DNA from: Endozoicomonas sp. Mp262
GTDB taxonomy: Bacteria > Pseudomonadota > Gammaproteobacteria > Pseudomonadales > Endozoicomonadaceae
Assembly: GCF_025643335.1 (NCBI RefSeq)
Contig: NZ_CP092489.1
Span: 124,001-188,000 of the forward strand
Length of the DNA stretch: 64,000 nt
Direction: 5' to 3'
Below, piece by piece: positions 55,738 through 64,000 of this stretch; position 1 is the first letter of the stretch, and every line of letters starts with the position of its first letter. Position numbers and translations under genes: made by a program. The notes under the pieces were generated by a model, which did no database searches, was not told where the DNA came from, and worked only from the letters and a program-made list of their open reading frames with translations.

Positions 55738-56531
55738 AAATCGAGACTTTCCAGGCGTTCAGCCACTTTACAAAACCGTAGATTCTCCCGTTTACCAATA
55801 CATAAAATACCAAAAGGACAAAGGCTATCAACTAACGTACCCAAAACCCGCTCTTGCAAAATTTGATTGAAGTAAATCAGAACATTGCGACAAAGCACCA
55901 GGTTCATTTCGCCAAAAACACCATCGGTAACCAAGTTATGATTTGCAAATGTTATTTTCTTTGATAGTCGATCATTGAGCTTGAATGAGTCATACATCTG
56001 ATAACCATAATCACTTAATTGGGTTTGACCACCAGACTGTCGGTAATTACCTTCGTAGCGCTCAAGCTGTTTTGATGAATAAATGCCTTTCCGGGCTATA
56101 GATAGCGCCTGATCGTTGAAATCAGTGGCATAAATCTGACAACGATCAAGAAGCCCTTCTTCCTCTAGCACAATGACCATGGAGTACACCTCTTCCCCTG
56201 TAGCACAACCTGCATGCCATATTTTTATAAAGGGGTAGGTTTTTAATACAGGAATAACCTGTGTTCTCAGCACCTGAAAAAAATCCGGGTCACGAAACAT
56301 TTCTGTAACAGGTACCGAAAGTTGTTTTACAAAGAGAGAGAATGAGTTTTCATCATACAAAAGCAATGAAATAAGATCGCTGATATAAGAGCGATTGACC
56401 TGACCAAGAAATTTTCTGACCCTGCGCAATAATGAAGCCCTGGCATAATTATGAAAATCATAACCATAATGACGCTCTATAGCATCAAGTAACAGTGACA
56501 GTTCAAGAACATCCTTTGAATCTGTGCTCAC
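55707..56531 (-). CDS. CheR-type protein-glutamate methyltransferase
   Basis: A protein of 274 residues with a CheR N-terminal helical domain (YDFHNYARASLLRRV) and an AdoMet-dependent domain with KIWHAGCATGEEVYS, IYATDFNDQAL and LVLCRNVLIYFN. The start is GTG 56531, overlapping the kinase stop by 4 bp (GTGA), a coupled arrangement. It lies in the kinase-cheR-cheB-diguanylate cyclase unit. Confidence 0.94.
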   Translation of the reverse strand: MSTDSKDVLELSLLLDAIERHYGYDFHNYARASLLRRVRKFLGQVNRSYISDLISLLLYDENSFSLFVKQLSVPVTEMFRDPDFFQVLRTQVIPVLKTYPFIKIWHAGCATGEEVYSMVIVLEEEGLLDRCQIYATDFNDQALSIARKGIYSSKQLERYEGNYRQSGGQTQLSDYGYQMYDSFKLNDRLSKKITFANHNLVTDGVFGEMNLVLCRNVLIYFNQILQERVLGTLVDSLCPFGILCIGKRENLRFCKVAERLESLDLCQRIYRKKE

Positions 56532-59500
56532 TTCGATAACCAGACTTTTAACATGGCAACCAGCTTGTCCATATCGACGGGCTTGGTCATATAATCATTT
56601 GCCCCGGCATTTATACAGTTAGAACGATCTTCCGCCGTAGATTTAGCTGTCAGTACAATGACCGGCAGGTCTTTATATGACTTGTGATTTCTCAATGCCC
56701 GGGTCGCCTCAAAACCATCCATAACCGGCATCATGATATCCATCAAAACCAGCTCCACATCACCTTCGTCGTCCAACTTTTCAAGGGCCACTTTACCATT
56801 GTCAGCGATAACAACGTCCATCCCCATTCCTTGAAGCGCTTTTGATAAGGTGAATGTATTTCTAAGATCATCATCGACCAATAGTACTTTATGACCTTCC
56901 AGGGTCTTTTCTGAAACCGGTGTCACCAGGTTGTCTTTTTCTCCTGCAGAAGATACTTTTTCAACCGAATGCAAAAATAAACTCACTTCATCTAATACCC
57001 TATCTTCTGAAGCACTGTCTCCCTTTAAAACCATGGTATTTGTATACATCTGGAATTCATTATGCTCAGCTTCGGTCATTTCCCTGGCAGTGTGAACGAT
57101 GACAAACGGCATCCTTTCCCCTAAATGCTCCCTGGTTTTCTTCAGAAATTCAATGCCACTGGAATCCTCAAGATCACAGTCCATAACCAGGCACTGCCAT
57201 GGATTATCATATATTAAGGACTCAGCCTCCCGGGCTGTCGCTGCCAAGGCCACATCGATACCTTTGTTCGTCAAAATACTGCCCAAATGATCTCGAGCCT
57301 GTTTATCACTATCTAAAATCAGAACCCTGTTCAAATCACCCTGCAGCATATTGCTGAGTTTTACAAAGGCTCTGTTTAACTCTCCCATGGAAACAGGCTT
57401 GAATAAATAGCCAATCGCCTCATCCATTGTGGCAGATGCAGGGTCTCGGCCAGAAATGATGTGAACCGGTATGTTTTTTGTTGAATCCCTGGACTTCAGC
57501 TCAGTGAGCACATCCTGTCCATCCATATCAGGAAGCCCCAGGTCCAGAATAATTGCATCAGGCCGCACTGCCTGTGCCAACTGAAGGCCACTCGTTCCAA
57601 TATCTGCATGTATATATTGAAAACTGTGTTTTTCTGCAATACGTTTAAGAATATCTACAAAGTTTGGATCGTCTTCAATTAATAAAAGGCAGGGTTTCTC
57701 TGGATCTAATTCAGGAATATTGAGGGAGTCTTCTGTGTGGTTCGCTTCTGTTTCTTTCAGTTTCAGACGAGTTTCGCCCATATCGCTGTTACTGATTTGT
57801 TCCTCACCATCAACAATGGCAACTTGATAACTATCCGCATATACCTTTTCCCTGGTCAAGGAGGATACTGGGTTATCAGGCAATAACACGGTGAATGTTG
57901 TCCCCTCCCCTTCAACACTATCGAGCTCTATCAGTCCTCCAAGCATACTGGAAAGCTCTCTGGAAATGGCAAGCCCTAACCCTGTCCCGCCATATTTCCG
58001 GCTGGTAGAGCCATCAGCCTGTCTGAAAGCATCAAAAATTGCAGACTGCTTGTCTTCAGGTATCCCTATGCCGGTGTCCCTTACAGAAAATGCAACATAG
58101 CTATCTTCCCCATAGCGCCCTTTTCTAACAGCAGGAAATACCTTTACATAAATTCCACCAGACTCCGTAAACTTAAAGGCATTGGACAGGAAATTCTTGA
58201 TAATTTGCATCAATCTCTGACTGTCAGACAGAATGGTTTGAACAGTCCCCTGTTCAAGGGTGACTGAAAAATCAAGATTCTTCTTTTCAGAAAGGGGTTT
58301 AAACAGCGTATTAATACCATTACACAACTCAGAAACATCAACATCCTCGAAATTAATAATCATCTTTCCTGCTTCAACCTTGGACAGGTCAAGAATGTCA
58401 TTAATCAGCTCAAGCAGTTCATTACCACTGTTGTATATAACCTGAGCGGATTCTTCTTGATCCTCTGTCAGGTTCCCCTCATCATTTTCAGCCAGCATTT
58501 GAGCCAATACCAGCAGAGAGTTTAGAGGGGTTCTAAGCTCATGGGACATATTAGCCAAAAATTCAGATTTATACCGGCTTGTCTGCTCTAACTCCTTAGC
58601 CTTTTCTTCAATGGCCTTTTTGGATTGCCGGATATCGTAGTTCTTCTTTTCAATTTCTTCCTTTCGCTCCAGGAGAAGTTCACTTTTTTCTTCAAGCTCT
58701 GCATTTGATCGTTGAAGTTCTTCACTTTGAGCCTTTAACTCTTCTTCTGATTCCTCCAGAATGGCTGCCCTGCTTTCTAACTCCTCATTCACCGTCTTTA
58801 GTTCTTCCTGCTGTTCTTTCAACACCTCAGACTGTTTTGTTGTTTGCTCAAGAAGCTGGTTGACACGGTTCCTGTACTGTCCTGAGTTAATGGCAATAGC
58901 CACATTTTCAATGGACTGTTTCAGGAAACTGGACTGCTCTTTCGATACAGACCTAAGCAAAGCAAACTCTAAAACACCTTTAAGCTCATCTTCATAAATC
59001 AGTGGAACGATTAAAACACTACAGGGTCTCGTACTTCCCAGGCCCGATTCAATCACCATGTAGTCGGCTGGAATATCAATAATTTCTATAGTCTTTTTTT
59101 CCAGTGCGGCCTGACCAACAAGACCATCACCAAGTACAAACTTATTGGCATGTTGCTTACGGGTTCTCCATGCATAGGTTCCCATAAGATGTAAGGACTG
59201 ATCCTCACTTAACACATACATTGCTCCTGTCTGGAATCCCAGATAACGACAATAAAAAGCAACAATATTCTCACAAAGATCAACGATGGAGAGATCACCA
59301 CGAAGACTATCATTCAAGCTTGCCAAGCCTTCCTGCAACCAACTACGCTGCTCATTTTCATTACTAATATTACGCAGCTTCTCTGTCATTTCCTTAAAAC
59401 TACGACTCAACTCGCTAATTTCAGAATTAGCATCAAGGATCTTCCCCTGGACATAATCACCAGAAGCCACTCTCTTTACCCATGATGTAATAATATTGAT

Positions 59501-60700
59501 GGGTTTGACCACACTCCTGGCCACCAGGGCAGCAAATACAAATACAAATACAAATACAATAAAAACGGCATAAAGTAATCGTTCACGCAAATCTTTGATG
59601 GGATGAAAAACAGAATCCTCCAGAACCTCGGATACAAGAAAAAATGAAGTGCCTTTCACCACCACGGGATGAAACATACCGAGAACCGTTTCATTATGAA
59701 ATCCTTTATAGCTTTCTATATGAGATGATGCCTGAATACGTTTTGCCTGCTGATCAGTTACATTTTCAATTTCATCATGGTGTTCATGATGAGTATGCCT
59801 GGAATGCCCATCATGAACATGCTCCATGTGTTCTTCTTTTTCTGTATACTCTCCCGTTTCCTGGTCAAAATGAGCCAGCCATGACCGGTATAATGGATTA
59901 CCTTTATTCAACCTGAGCTTTGATACAGGTGAATACTGATTCCCATAAACAACATCCCCCCTTTCATTAACCAGATATACATTAATATTTTCTTCTACAT
60001 GCATCATTGATGCATAACCCTTGAATAAGTCCTGAACCAAGCCTGCAGATAGTTTAACTGCAATATACCCCATATTCTTACCGCTATTGCTTAAGGGCTT
60101 TACCATATAGCTGGATAGCGTATTTTTATCGCCATGCCCCCGCAGCGCACCATACCTTGTATCCCCACTTTCAATACTTGCCTTGACAGTCTTTAAAAAA
60201 AGGGTATTTTCAATATCACTGTTAAATATACTCTTACCAATAAAGCCATTTTGACTGGTAGAATAAATAATCCCTCCTTTGTCATCTAAAACAAAAAAGT
60301 CCGCATAACCATATACTGAAATAAAGCTACTAAATAATGGAGAGTAATACTTAAAAACCCTTTGATATTCATTATTTCCAAATAAATTATTGAAATTCAT
60401 GCCTCCAGACATCATTATTTCTTTTACATCCTGTACCATTTTTTTGGCATTTACTTCCTGATAACTTAAATTACTCTCAACTGCGTCAAAAAAATCATAC
60501 AGCCTGTGAGCAAATAAAAAGTTTGTATGTGATAGTCGTTGATATTGGCTAGCCCTTATAGAATCTTTCCCTTTTTCATATTCAAGGGTTCCGATGACCA
60601 TCAATGGCCCAAGTGACAAGACAAAAAACCAAAAAAACAGCACCATCCCCAGCTTTTTTTTCAAAGTTACCTTATCGGCCCCGGCCATGACTGTATTCAT
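56528..60700 (-). CDS. Giant hybrid sensor histidine kinase with three receivers
   Basis: About 1390 residues from ATG 60700, which has AAGGA 7 nt upstream (the frame opens at TTG 60727). Order: membrane span (about 18-38), extracytoplasmic double-Cache-like sensor (40-370), second span (about 378-396), HAMP, GAF (about 465-605), coiled coil (610-705), HisKA with SHELRTPLN (His720), HATPase with DTGIGIPE and YGGTGLGLA, and receivers with Asp1053, Asp1174 and Asp1321. The sensor carries a His-rich insert, EHMEHVHDGHSRHTHHEHHDE, starting about residue 290. This is the likely signal source for cheR, cheB and the diguanylate cyclase downstream. The second receiver is atypical (DCDLEDSSG). Confidence 0.93.
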   Translation of the reverse strand: MNTVMAGADKVTLKKKLGMVLFFWFFVLSLGPLMVIGTLEYEKGKDSIRASQYQRLSHTNFLFAHRLYDFFDAVESNLSYQEVNAKKMVQDVKEIMMSGGMNFNNLFGNNEYQRVFKYYSPLFSSFISVYGYADFFVLDDKGGIIYSTSQNGFIGKSIFNSDIENTLFLKTVKASIESGDTRYGALRGHGDKNTLSSYMVKPLSNSGKNMGYIAVKLSAGLVQDLFKGYASMMHVEENINVYLVNERGDVVYGNQYSPVSKLRLNKGNPLYRSWLAHFDQETGEYTEKEEHMEHVHDGHSRHTHHEHHDEIENVTDQQAKRIQASSHIESYKGFHNETVLGMFHPVVVKGTSFFLVSEVLEDSVFHPIKDLRERLLYAVFIVFVFVFVFAALVARSVVKPINIITSWVKRVASGDYVQGKILDANSEISELSRSFKEMTEKLRNISNENEQRSWLQEGLASLNDSLRGDLSIVDLCENIVAFYCRYLGFQTGAMYVLSEDQSLHLMGTYAWRTRKQHANKFVLGDGLVGQAALEKKTIEIIDIPADYMVIESGLGSTRPCSVLIVPLIYEDELKGVLEFALLRSVSKEQSSFLKQSIENVAIAINSGQYRNRVNQLLEQTTKQSEVLKEQQEELKTVNEELESRAAILEESEEELKAQSEELQRSNAELEEKSELLLERKEEIEKKNYDIRQSKKAIEEKAKELEQTSRYKSEFLANMSHELRTPLNSLLVLAQMLAENDEGNLTEDQEESAQVIYNSGNELLELINDILDLSKVEAGKMIINFEDVDVSELCNGINTLFKPLSEKKNLDFSVTLEQGTVQTILSDSQRLMQIIKNFLSNAFKFTESGGIYVKVFPAVRKGRYGEDSYVAFSVRDTGIGIPEDKQSAIFDAFRQADGSTSRKYGGTGLGLAISRELSSMLGGLIELDSVEGEGTTFTVLLPDNPVSSLTREKVYADSYQVAIVDGEEQISNSDMGETRLKLKETEANHTEDSLNIPELDPEKPCLLLIEDDPNFVDILKRIAEKHSFQYIHADIGTSGLQLAQAVRPDAIILDLGLPDMDGQDVLTELKSRDSTKNIPVHIISGRDPASATMDEAIGYLFKPVSMGELNRAFVKLSNMLQGDLNRVLILDSDKQARDHLGSILTNKGIDVALAATAREAESLIYDNPWQCLVMDCDLEDSSGIEFLKKTREHLGERMPFVIVHTAREMTEAEHNEFQMYTNTMVLKGDSASEDRVLDEVSLFLHSVEKVSSAGEKDNLVTPVSEKTLEGHKVLLVDDDLRNTFTLSKALQGMGMDVVIADNGKVALEKLDDEGDVELVLMDIMMPVMDGFEATRALRNHKSYKDLPVIVLTAKSTAEDRSNCINAGANDYMTKPVDMDKLVAMLKVWLSK

Positions 60701-61012
60701 ACCCCATCCTTTGTAAAAAAACGCCAAGTTAAAACAATAAGTTCCTCCCTATTTCATCGTATCTTTGATAGAAAATTTAAGCAGTTATTTGAAAAACAGC
60801 CTCTAAGCACCCGCAGGCTTCTGCTGACTCTTTAGCCAGTCCAGGGAATATTTTTTATTACTAATTAATATTAAAATAACTCCAGTCATACAAAGTTAGC
60901 GAATAACATCAAACTAATACCTATATCTAACTGCATACCTCTAACAACTTCACTAATATTTATATATCTGGACGTAATAATTCAGGTTCAAGCTGTTATT
61001 CAAGGAGGTACT

Positions 61013-61123
61013 ATGGATATGAACCAGGATGAAGACCTTAGCTTCAAAGAGATTTCTATCCTTGCAGCATCTTTTGGCTTACTACTAGCATCATTGCACT
61101 TCCTTCTCCACAGTCTGTTTTAA
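61013..61123 (+). CDS. 36-residue single-pass membrane peptide
   Basis: A short frame from ATG 61013 to TAA 61123, preceded by a perfect AAGGAGG at 61002-61008 with 4-nt spacing. It encodes an acidic N-terminus (MDMNQDEDLSFKE) and one hydrophobic helix (ISILAASFGLLLASLHFLLH) of membrane length. It lies in the 500-bp gap between the kinase and rpiA. A hairpin follows. No family is recognised, but the ribosome site and the acidic-plus-helix design make a real small protein likely. Confidence 0.65.
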   Translation: MDMNQDEDLSFKEISILAASFGLLLASLHFLLHSLF

Positions 61124-61149
61124 CCCGTTACTGAGAGTGATTGTCTCAG

Positions 61150-61174
61150 TCTGCTGGCATCCCTGCCAGTCAGA
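61150..61174 (+). terminator. Hairpin after small membrane peptide gene
   Basis: TCTG + CTGGCA (61150-61159) pairs with TGCCAG, a bulged T, and CAGA (61164-61174) around TCCC. It sits 26 bp after the small gene and 29 bp before the convergent rpiA stop; it may serve both. There is no clear U-run. Confidence 0.5.
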
Positions 61175-61202
61175 TTGGTTCAATAGAGAGAATCCCGAAC
61201 CC

Positions 61203-61877
61203 CTAGGCTCTGTTAACCTCCTTTACCCCATCCGTAGTCCCAAGCAGCATCACGTCAGCTGATCTCAGGGCAAAAATCCCGTTAGTCACAACACCGGTAA
61301 TTTGATTAATGCGTGTCTCCAGTTCTTTAGGGTCAGTTATCTTGAGATTCCAGACATCCAGGATGATGTTACCGTTATCCGTTACAACCCCTTCACGATA
61401 GGCAGGATCACCTCCCAGCTTAACCAGCTCTCTGGCCACATAGCTTCTGGCCATTGGAATAACTTCCACCGGCAGTGGGAATTCACCAAGAACATCCACA
61501 GACTTGCTTTCATCAGCAATACAAATAAATTCATCAGCAACCGCTGCGACAATTTTCTCCCGGGTGAGAGCCGCACCACCGCCTTTTATCAGATGCAGCT
61601 GGTCATTGGCCTCGTCAGCACCATCAATATAAAACCTCAGGCCCTGAACTGAATTCAGGTCATAAACAGGTATACCATGGGATTTTAACCGTTGGGCAGA
61701 TGCCTCAGAGCTGGCAACACAACCATCAAAGGCGGCCTTATGGGCCGCCAGGGCATCAATAAAGTAATTAGCAGTGGAACCGGTGCCAATGCCAATCACC
61801 ATATCATCTTCCAGAAATGGTACGATACGCTGCAATGCAGCTTCTGCGGTAGCTTTTTTCAATTCATCCTGTGTCAT
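61203..61877 (-). CDS. rpiA: Ribose-5-phosphate isomerase A
   Basis: A protein of 224 residues that interconverts ribose-5-phosphate and ribulose-5-phosphate in the pentose phosphate pathway. Signature parts are [25 protein letters not shown] and [14 protein letters not shown] with the catalytic Glu. It is divergent from ilvA, with 138 bp between the starts, and convergent with the small peptide gene. Confidence 0.98.
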   Translation of the reverse strand: MTQDELKKATAEAALQRIVPFLEDDMVIGIGTGSTANYFIDALAAHKAAFDGCVASSEASAQRLKSHGIPVYDLNSVQGLRFYIDGADEANDQLHLIKGGGAALTREKIVAAVADEFICIADESKSVDVLGEFPLPVEVIPMARSYVARELVKLGGDPAYREGVVTDNGNIILDVWNLKITDPKELETRINQITGVVTNGIFALRSADVMLLGTTDGVKEVNRA

Positions 61878-62015
61878 GATGGAGGGTTCCTTAAATATCC
61901 AGATTATGAAAAGGCGATAAGTATACAGCGTCCGGGGTGGTTTCAGGGTGAAAAAAATTAATTTAGAATGAGCTGTGGTTTAGCTTAATAAATAGATAAA
62001 AAGCAGCAATTAAGA

Positions 62016-63557
62016 ATGACCCATAACTATATCAGAAAAATTCTTGAGTCCCGGGTATATGATGTAGCCACTGAAACCCCCATTCATCCTGCATCATTTC
62101 TTAGCCGTCGGCTCAACAACCAGATATTGATCAAGCGTGAAGATCTCCAGTCCGTCTACTCCTTTAAAATTCGTGGTGCCTACAACAAAATATCCTCTCT
62201 GACACCCGCAGAGAAAAAGCGGGGGGTAGTCACTGCTTCCGCCGGGAATCACGCCCAGGGTGTTGCACTGGCTGCCAGTAAACTGGGTATCAATGCCGTC
62301 ATCGTGATGCCGGGCACAACCCCAGAGATTAAAATCCGTGCTGTTCGTGCCCGGGGGGCGCAGGTCATTCTAAGGGGGGATACCTTTGATGAAGCCCTGG
62401 CTCACTCAATGGAACTGGTGGAACAGCAGGGTTACAGCTACATTCACCCCTATGATGATCCAGAGACCATTGCCGGCCAGGGAACCATCGGAATGGAAAT
62501 TCTTCGCCAGCATAGCGGAGATTTAACCGCCATTTTTATACCGGTTGGCGGAGGTGGGCTGGCCGCCGGAATCAGTGCCTATATAAAATACCTGCGACCA
62601 GAAATAAAAGTCATTGGCGTAGAGTTTGAAGAGTCCGCCTGCCTAAAGGCCGCACTTGAGAAAGGAAGACCCGTCACCCTCCACCATGTGGGCTTATTTG
62701 CCGATGGTGTTGCTGTTGCCCGCATAGGAGAAGAAAGCTTCAAGCTGTGCCAGGAATATATTGACGAAGTTGTCACAGTGACCTCGGATGAAATCTGCGC
62801 AGCAATCAAAGATATTTTTGACGACACCCGTTCTATCACTGAACCTGCCGGTGCCTTGGGCACTGCCGGCCTGAAAAAATACATTGAGGAAAAAGGCCTT
62901 TCCGGGCAAACCCTGCTAGCCATTAACAGTGGTGCCAATATTAACTTTGATCGACTGCGCTATGTCTCCGAAAGGGCTGAAATTGGCGAGAAAAGAGAGG
63001 CCATACTGAGTGTCACCATTCCAGAGCAACCCGGCAGTTTTAAACAGTTCTGCGAGCTACTGGAACGCCGGAATATTACTGAATTTAACTATCGTTACCA
63101 TGATCCGGAAAACGCCAGGATTTTTGTAGGTGTCCAGGTCAGTCCTGACCAGCTGCCCATTGCCAGGCTCGTTGAAACATTGATCAACAAACACTATGCA
63201 GTAGAAGATTTAACAGACAATGAGTTAGCCAAGCTTCATATCCGCCATATGGTAGGTGGGCATACCGCTGCTGTGAAACACGAACGCATATACCGTTTTG
63301 AATTCCCCGAAAGACCCGGCGCACTCCTGAACTTTCTTACCAAACTGGGCAGTGATTTCAATATCAGTTTATTCCATTACAGAAATCATGGGGCGGCCTA
63401 TGGCAGGGTTGCCGTGGGCCTGGATATTCCTCCAGAGAAGAAAGACCATATAGAAAGGTTTCTGGATGAAATTGGCTATAGCTATAAGGAAGAGACAGAA
63501 AACAGCGCTTACCAGAGTTTTCTGGGCAATGGTGAGCCTGTAAGCAATTCTGTGTAA
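62016..63557 (+). CDS. ilvA: Threonine ammonia-lyase, biosynthetic
   Basis: A PLP enzyme of 513 residues that deaminates threonine to 2-oxobutanoate, the first step to isoleucine. The PLP lysine is Lys51 in SVYSFKIRGAYNK. The glycine loop is PVGGGGLAAG and the ASAGNHAQGVA block binds the phosphate. Two ACT-like regulatory domains (about 328-415 and 420-505) give isoleucine feedback, so this is the long biosynthetic form. It is divergent from rpiA. Confidence 0.98.
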   Translation: MTHNYIRKILESRVYDVATETPIHPASFLSRRLNNQILIKREDLQSVYSFKIRGAYNKISSLTPAEKKRGVVTASAGNHAQGVALAASKLGINAVIVMPGTTPEIKIRAVRARGAQVILRGDTFDEALAHSMELVEQQGYSYIHPYDDPETIAGQGTIGMEILRQHSGDLTAIFIPVGGGGLAAGISAYIKYLRPEIKVIGVEFEESACLKAALEKGRPVTLHHVGLFADGVAVARIGEESFKLCQEYIDEVVTVTSDEICAAIKDIFDDTRSITEPAGALGTAGLKKYIEEKGLSGQTLLAINSGANINFDRLRYVSERAEIGEKREAILSVTIPEQPGSFKQFCELLERRNITEFNYRYHDPENARIFVGVQVSPDQLPIARLVETLINKHYAVEDLTDNELAKLHIRHMVGGHTAAVKHERIYRFEFPERPGALLNFLTKLGSDFNISLFHYRNHGAAYGRVAVGLDIPPEKKDHIERFLDEIGYSYKEETENSAYQSFLGNGEPVSNSV

Positions 63558-64000
63558 ACGCCGCTTTTAAATTACAACCTCGGCATGACTGTGAAAATCA
63601 CTGCTGGCATGCATGCCCTTCTGTGGGAAGTTGACTCAAACTTAATACCACTTCGTGTCAGTATAATCCACATGCTGGCCGTTTTCTCCTGAGAGTTGCC
63701 CACCTAAACTGCCAGGTTTTACCCTATAATAAACTGGGCGTACTTTCTCTAAAATAACTCTTAGCAGAAGCAAAAAAACTGGTTAGCACATCCAACTCAA
63801 AAGATAATACCGTCACTTGTATGGTTGATTTTTTAGTTGGAACGGGTAAAGTGACAGCTATTCTTGAAAACTGTGTAGCTTACCGAATTATAAAGAAACT
63901 TGGAAATCAGTTTTCGCAAACCATTTCTCATAAAATATAATTATATCAATAGGTTAACCTGTTTTTTAGCGGGAATGGTTGGTAAAGTGAAGCCCACTTT
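63558..64000. other. Right-end stretch without a convincing gene
   Basis: About 440 bp follow ilvA. I see a GGCATGCATGCC palindrome (63606-63617). There is a short open frame ending at TAA 63938-63940, with an ATG at 63821 (MVDFLVGTGKVTAILENC...) and no good ribosome site. It may be a decayed gene tail or nothing. The very end (63941-64000) shows no feature. Confidence 0.4.

Noticed and set aside
60960-61000. A tRNA-like GGTTCAAGC string upstream of the small gene
   Set aside because: No cloverleaf arms can be formed around it.
1-64000. CRISPR arrays, prophage genes, rRNA or tRNA genes, and riboswitches
   Set aside because: No regularly spaced repeats, phage structural genes, cloverleaf structures or known riboswitch cores were seen.

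Overview
The window looks like chromosomal DNA of a gammaproteobacterium. The minus-strand series proA-rsfS-rlmH-mrdA-rodA-mltB-rlpA-dacA-ybeD-lipB-lipA matches the order known from Pseudomonas and marine relatives. Eukaryote-like and toxin-like genes (a RING plus C2H2 zinc-finger protein, an RHS protein, a possible ADP-ribosyltransferase) would fit a host-associated marine lineage such as the Endozoicomonadaceae. That placement is inference; no rRNA or other strong marker gene is present.

Layout. 1-11 kb is an accessory region: a truncated RHS/YD-repeat gene running off the left edge, two tandem paralogues of unknown function upstream of it, a small secreted protein with ART-like motifs, a transposase remnant, two A+T-rich orphan genes and, between them, a complete insertion sequence (8895-10369) with a 5-bp target duplication. 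11-23 kb is the cell-wall and lipoate cluster, from lipA through the rod-shape genes mrdA and rodA to proA, interrupted by one oppositely oriented orphan gene. 23-28 kb holds a response-regulator/histidine-kinase fusion, an RmlD-like reductase that seems to lack its catalytic Tyr and Lys, and the helicase hrpB.

28-39 kb is the most unusual part. A tight four-gene operon encodes a TolC-like lipoprotein with cadherin-like C-terminal domains, a HlyD-type adaptor, a GAF-like/HlyD fusion and a PqqD-like/M50-protease/HlyD fusion. Just upstream lies a 1530-residue surface protein with an N-terminal LESRILFDGA motif (LEPR type) and a DUF4347 domain. No ABC transporter ATPase is present. I read this as a dedicated ABC-independent export system with its substrate.

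39.5-53.5 kb is mixed housekeeping and small orphan genes: a ferredoxin-NADP reductase-like protein, the RING protein, a DedA-PAP2 fusion, trmH, a polysaccharide deacetylase, a cytochrome c lipoprotein, ubiX, mpl, PPi-type phosphofructokinase, a FUSC-type exporter and the yjjB/yjjP threonine/serine exporter pair. A 152-bp nested palindrome (52003-52154) lies in this part. 53.6-60.7 kb is a signalling operon: a giant hybrid kinase with a His-rich sensor insert, cheR, cheB and a response-regulator diguanylate cyclase. The right end carries an unlisted 36-residue membrane peptide with a perfect Shine-Dalgarno sequence, rpiA and ilvA.
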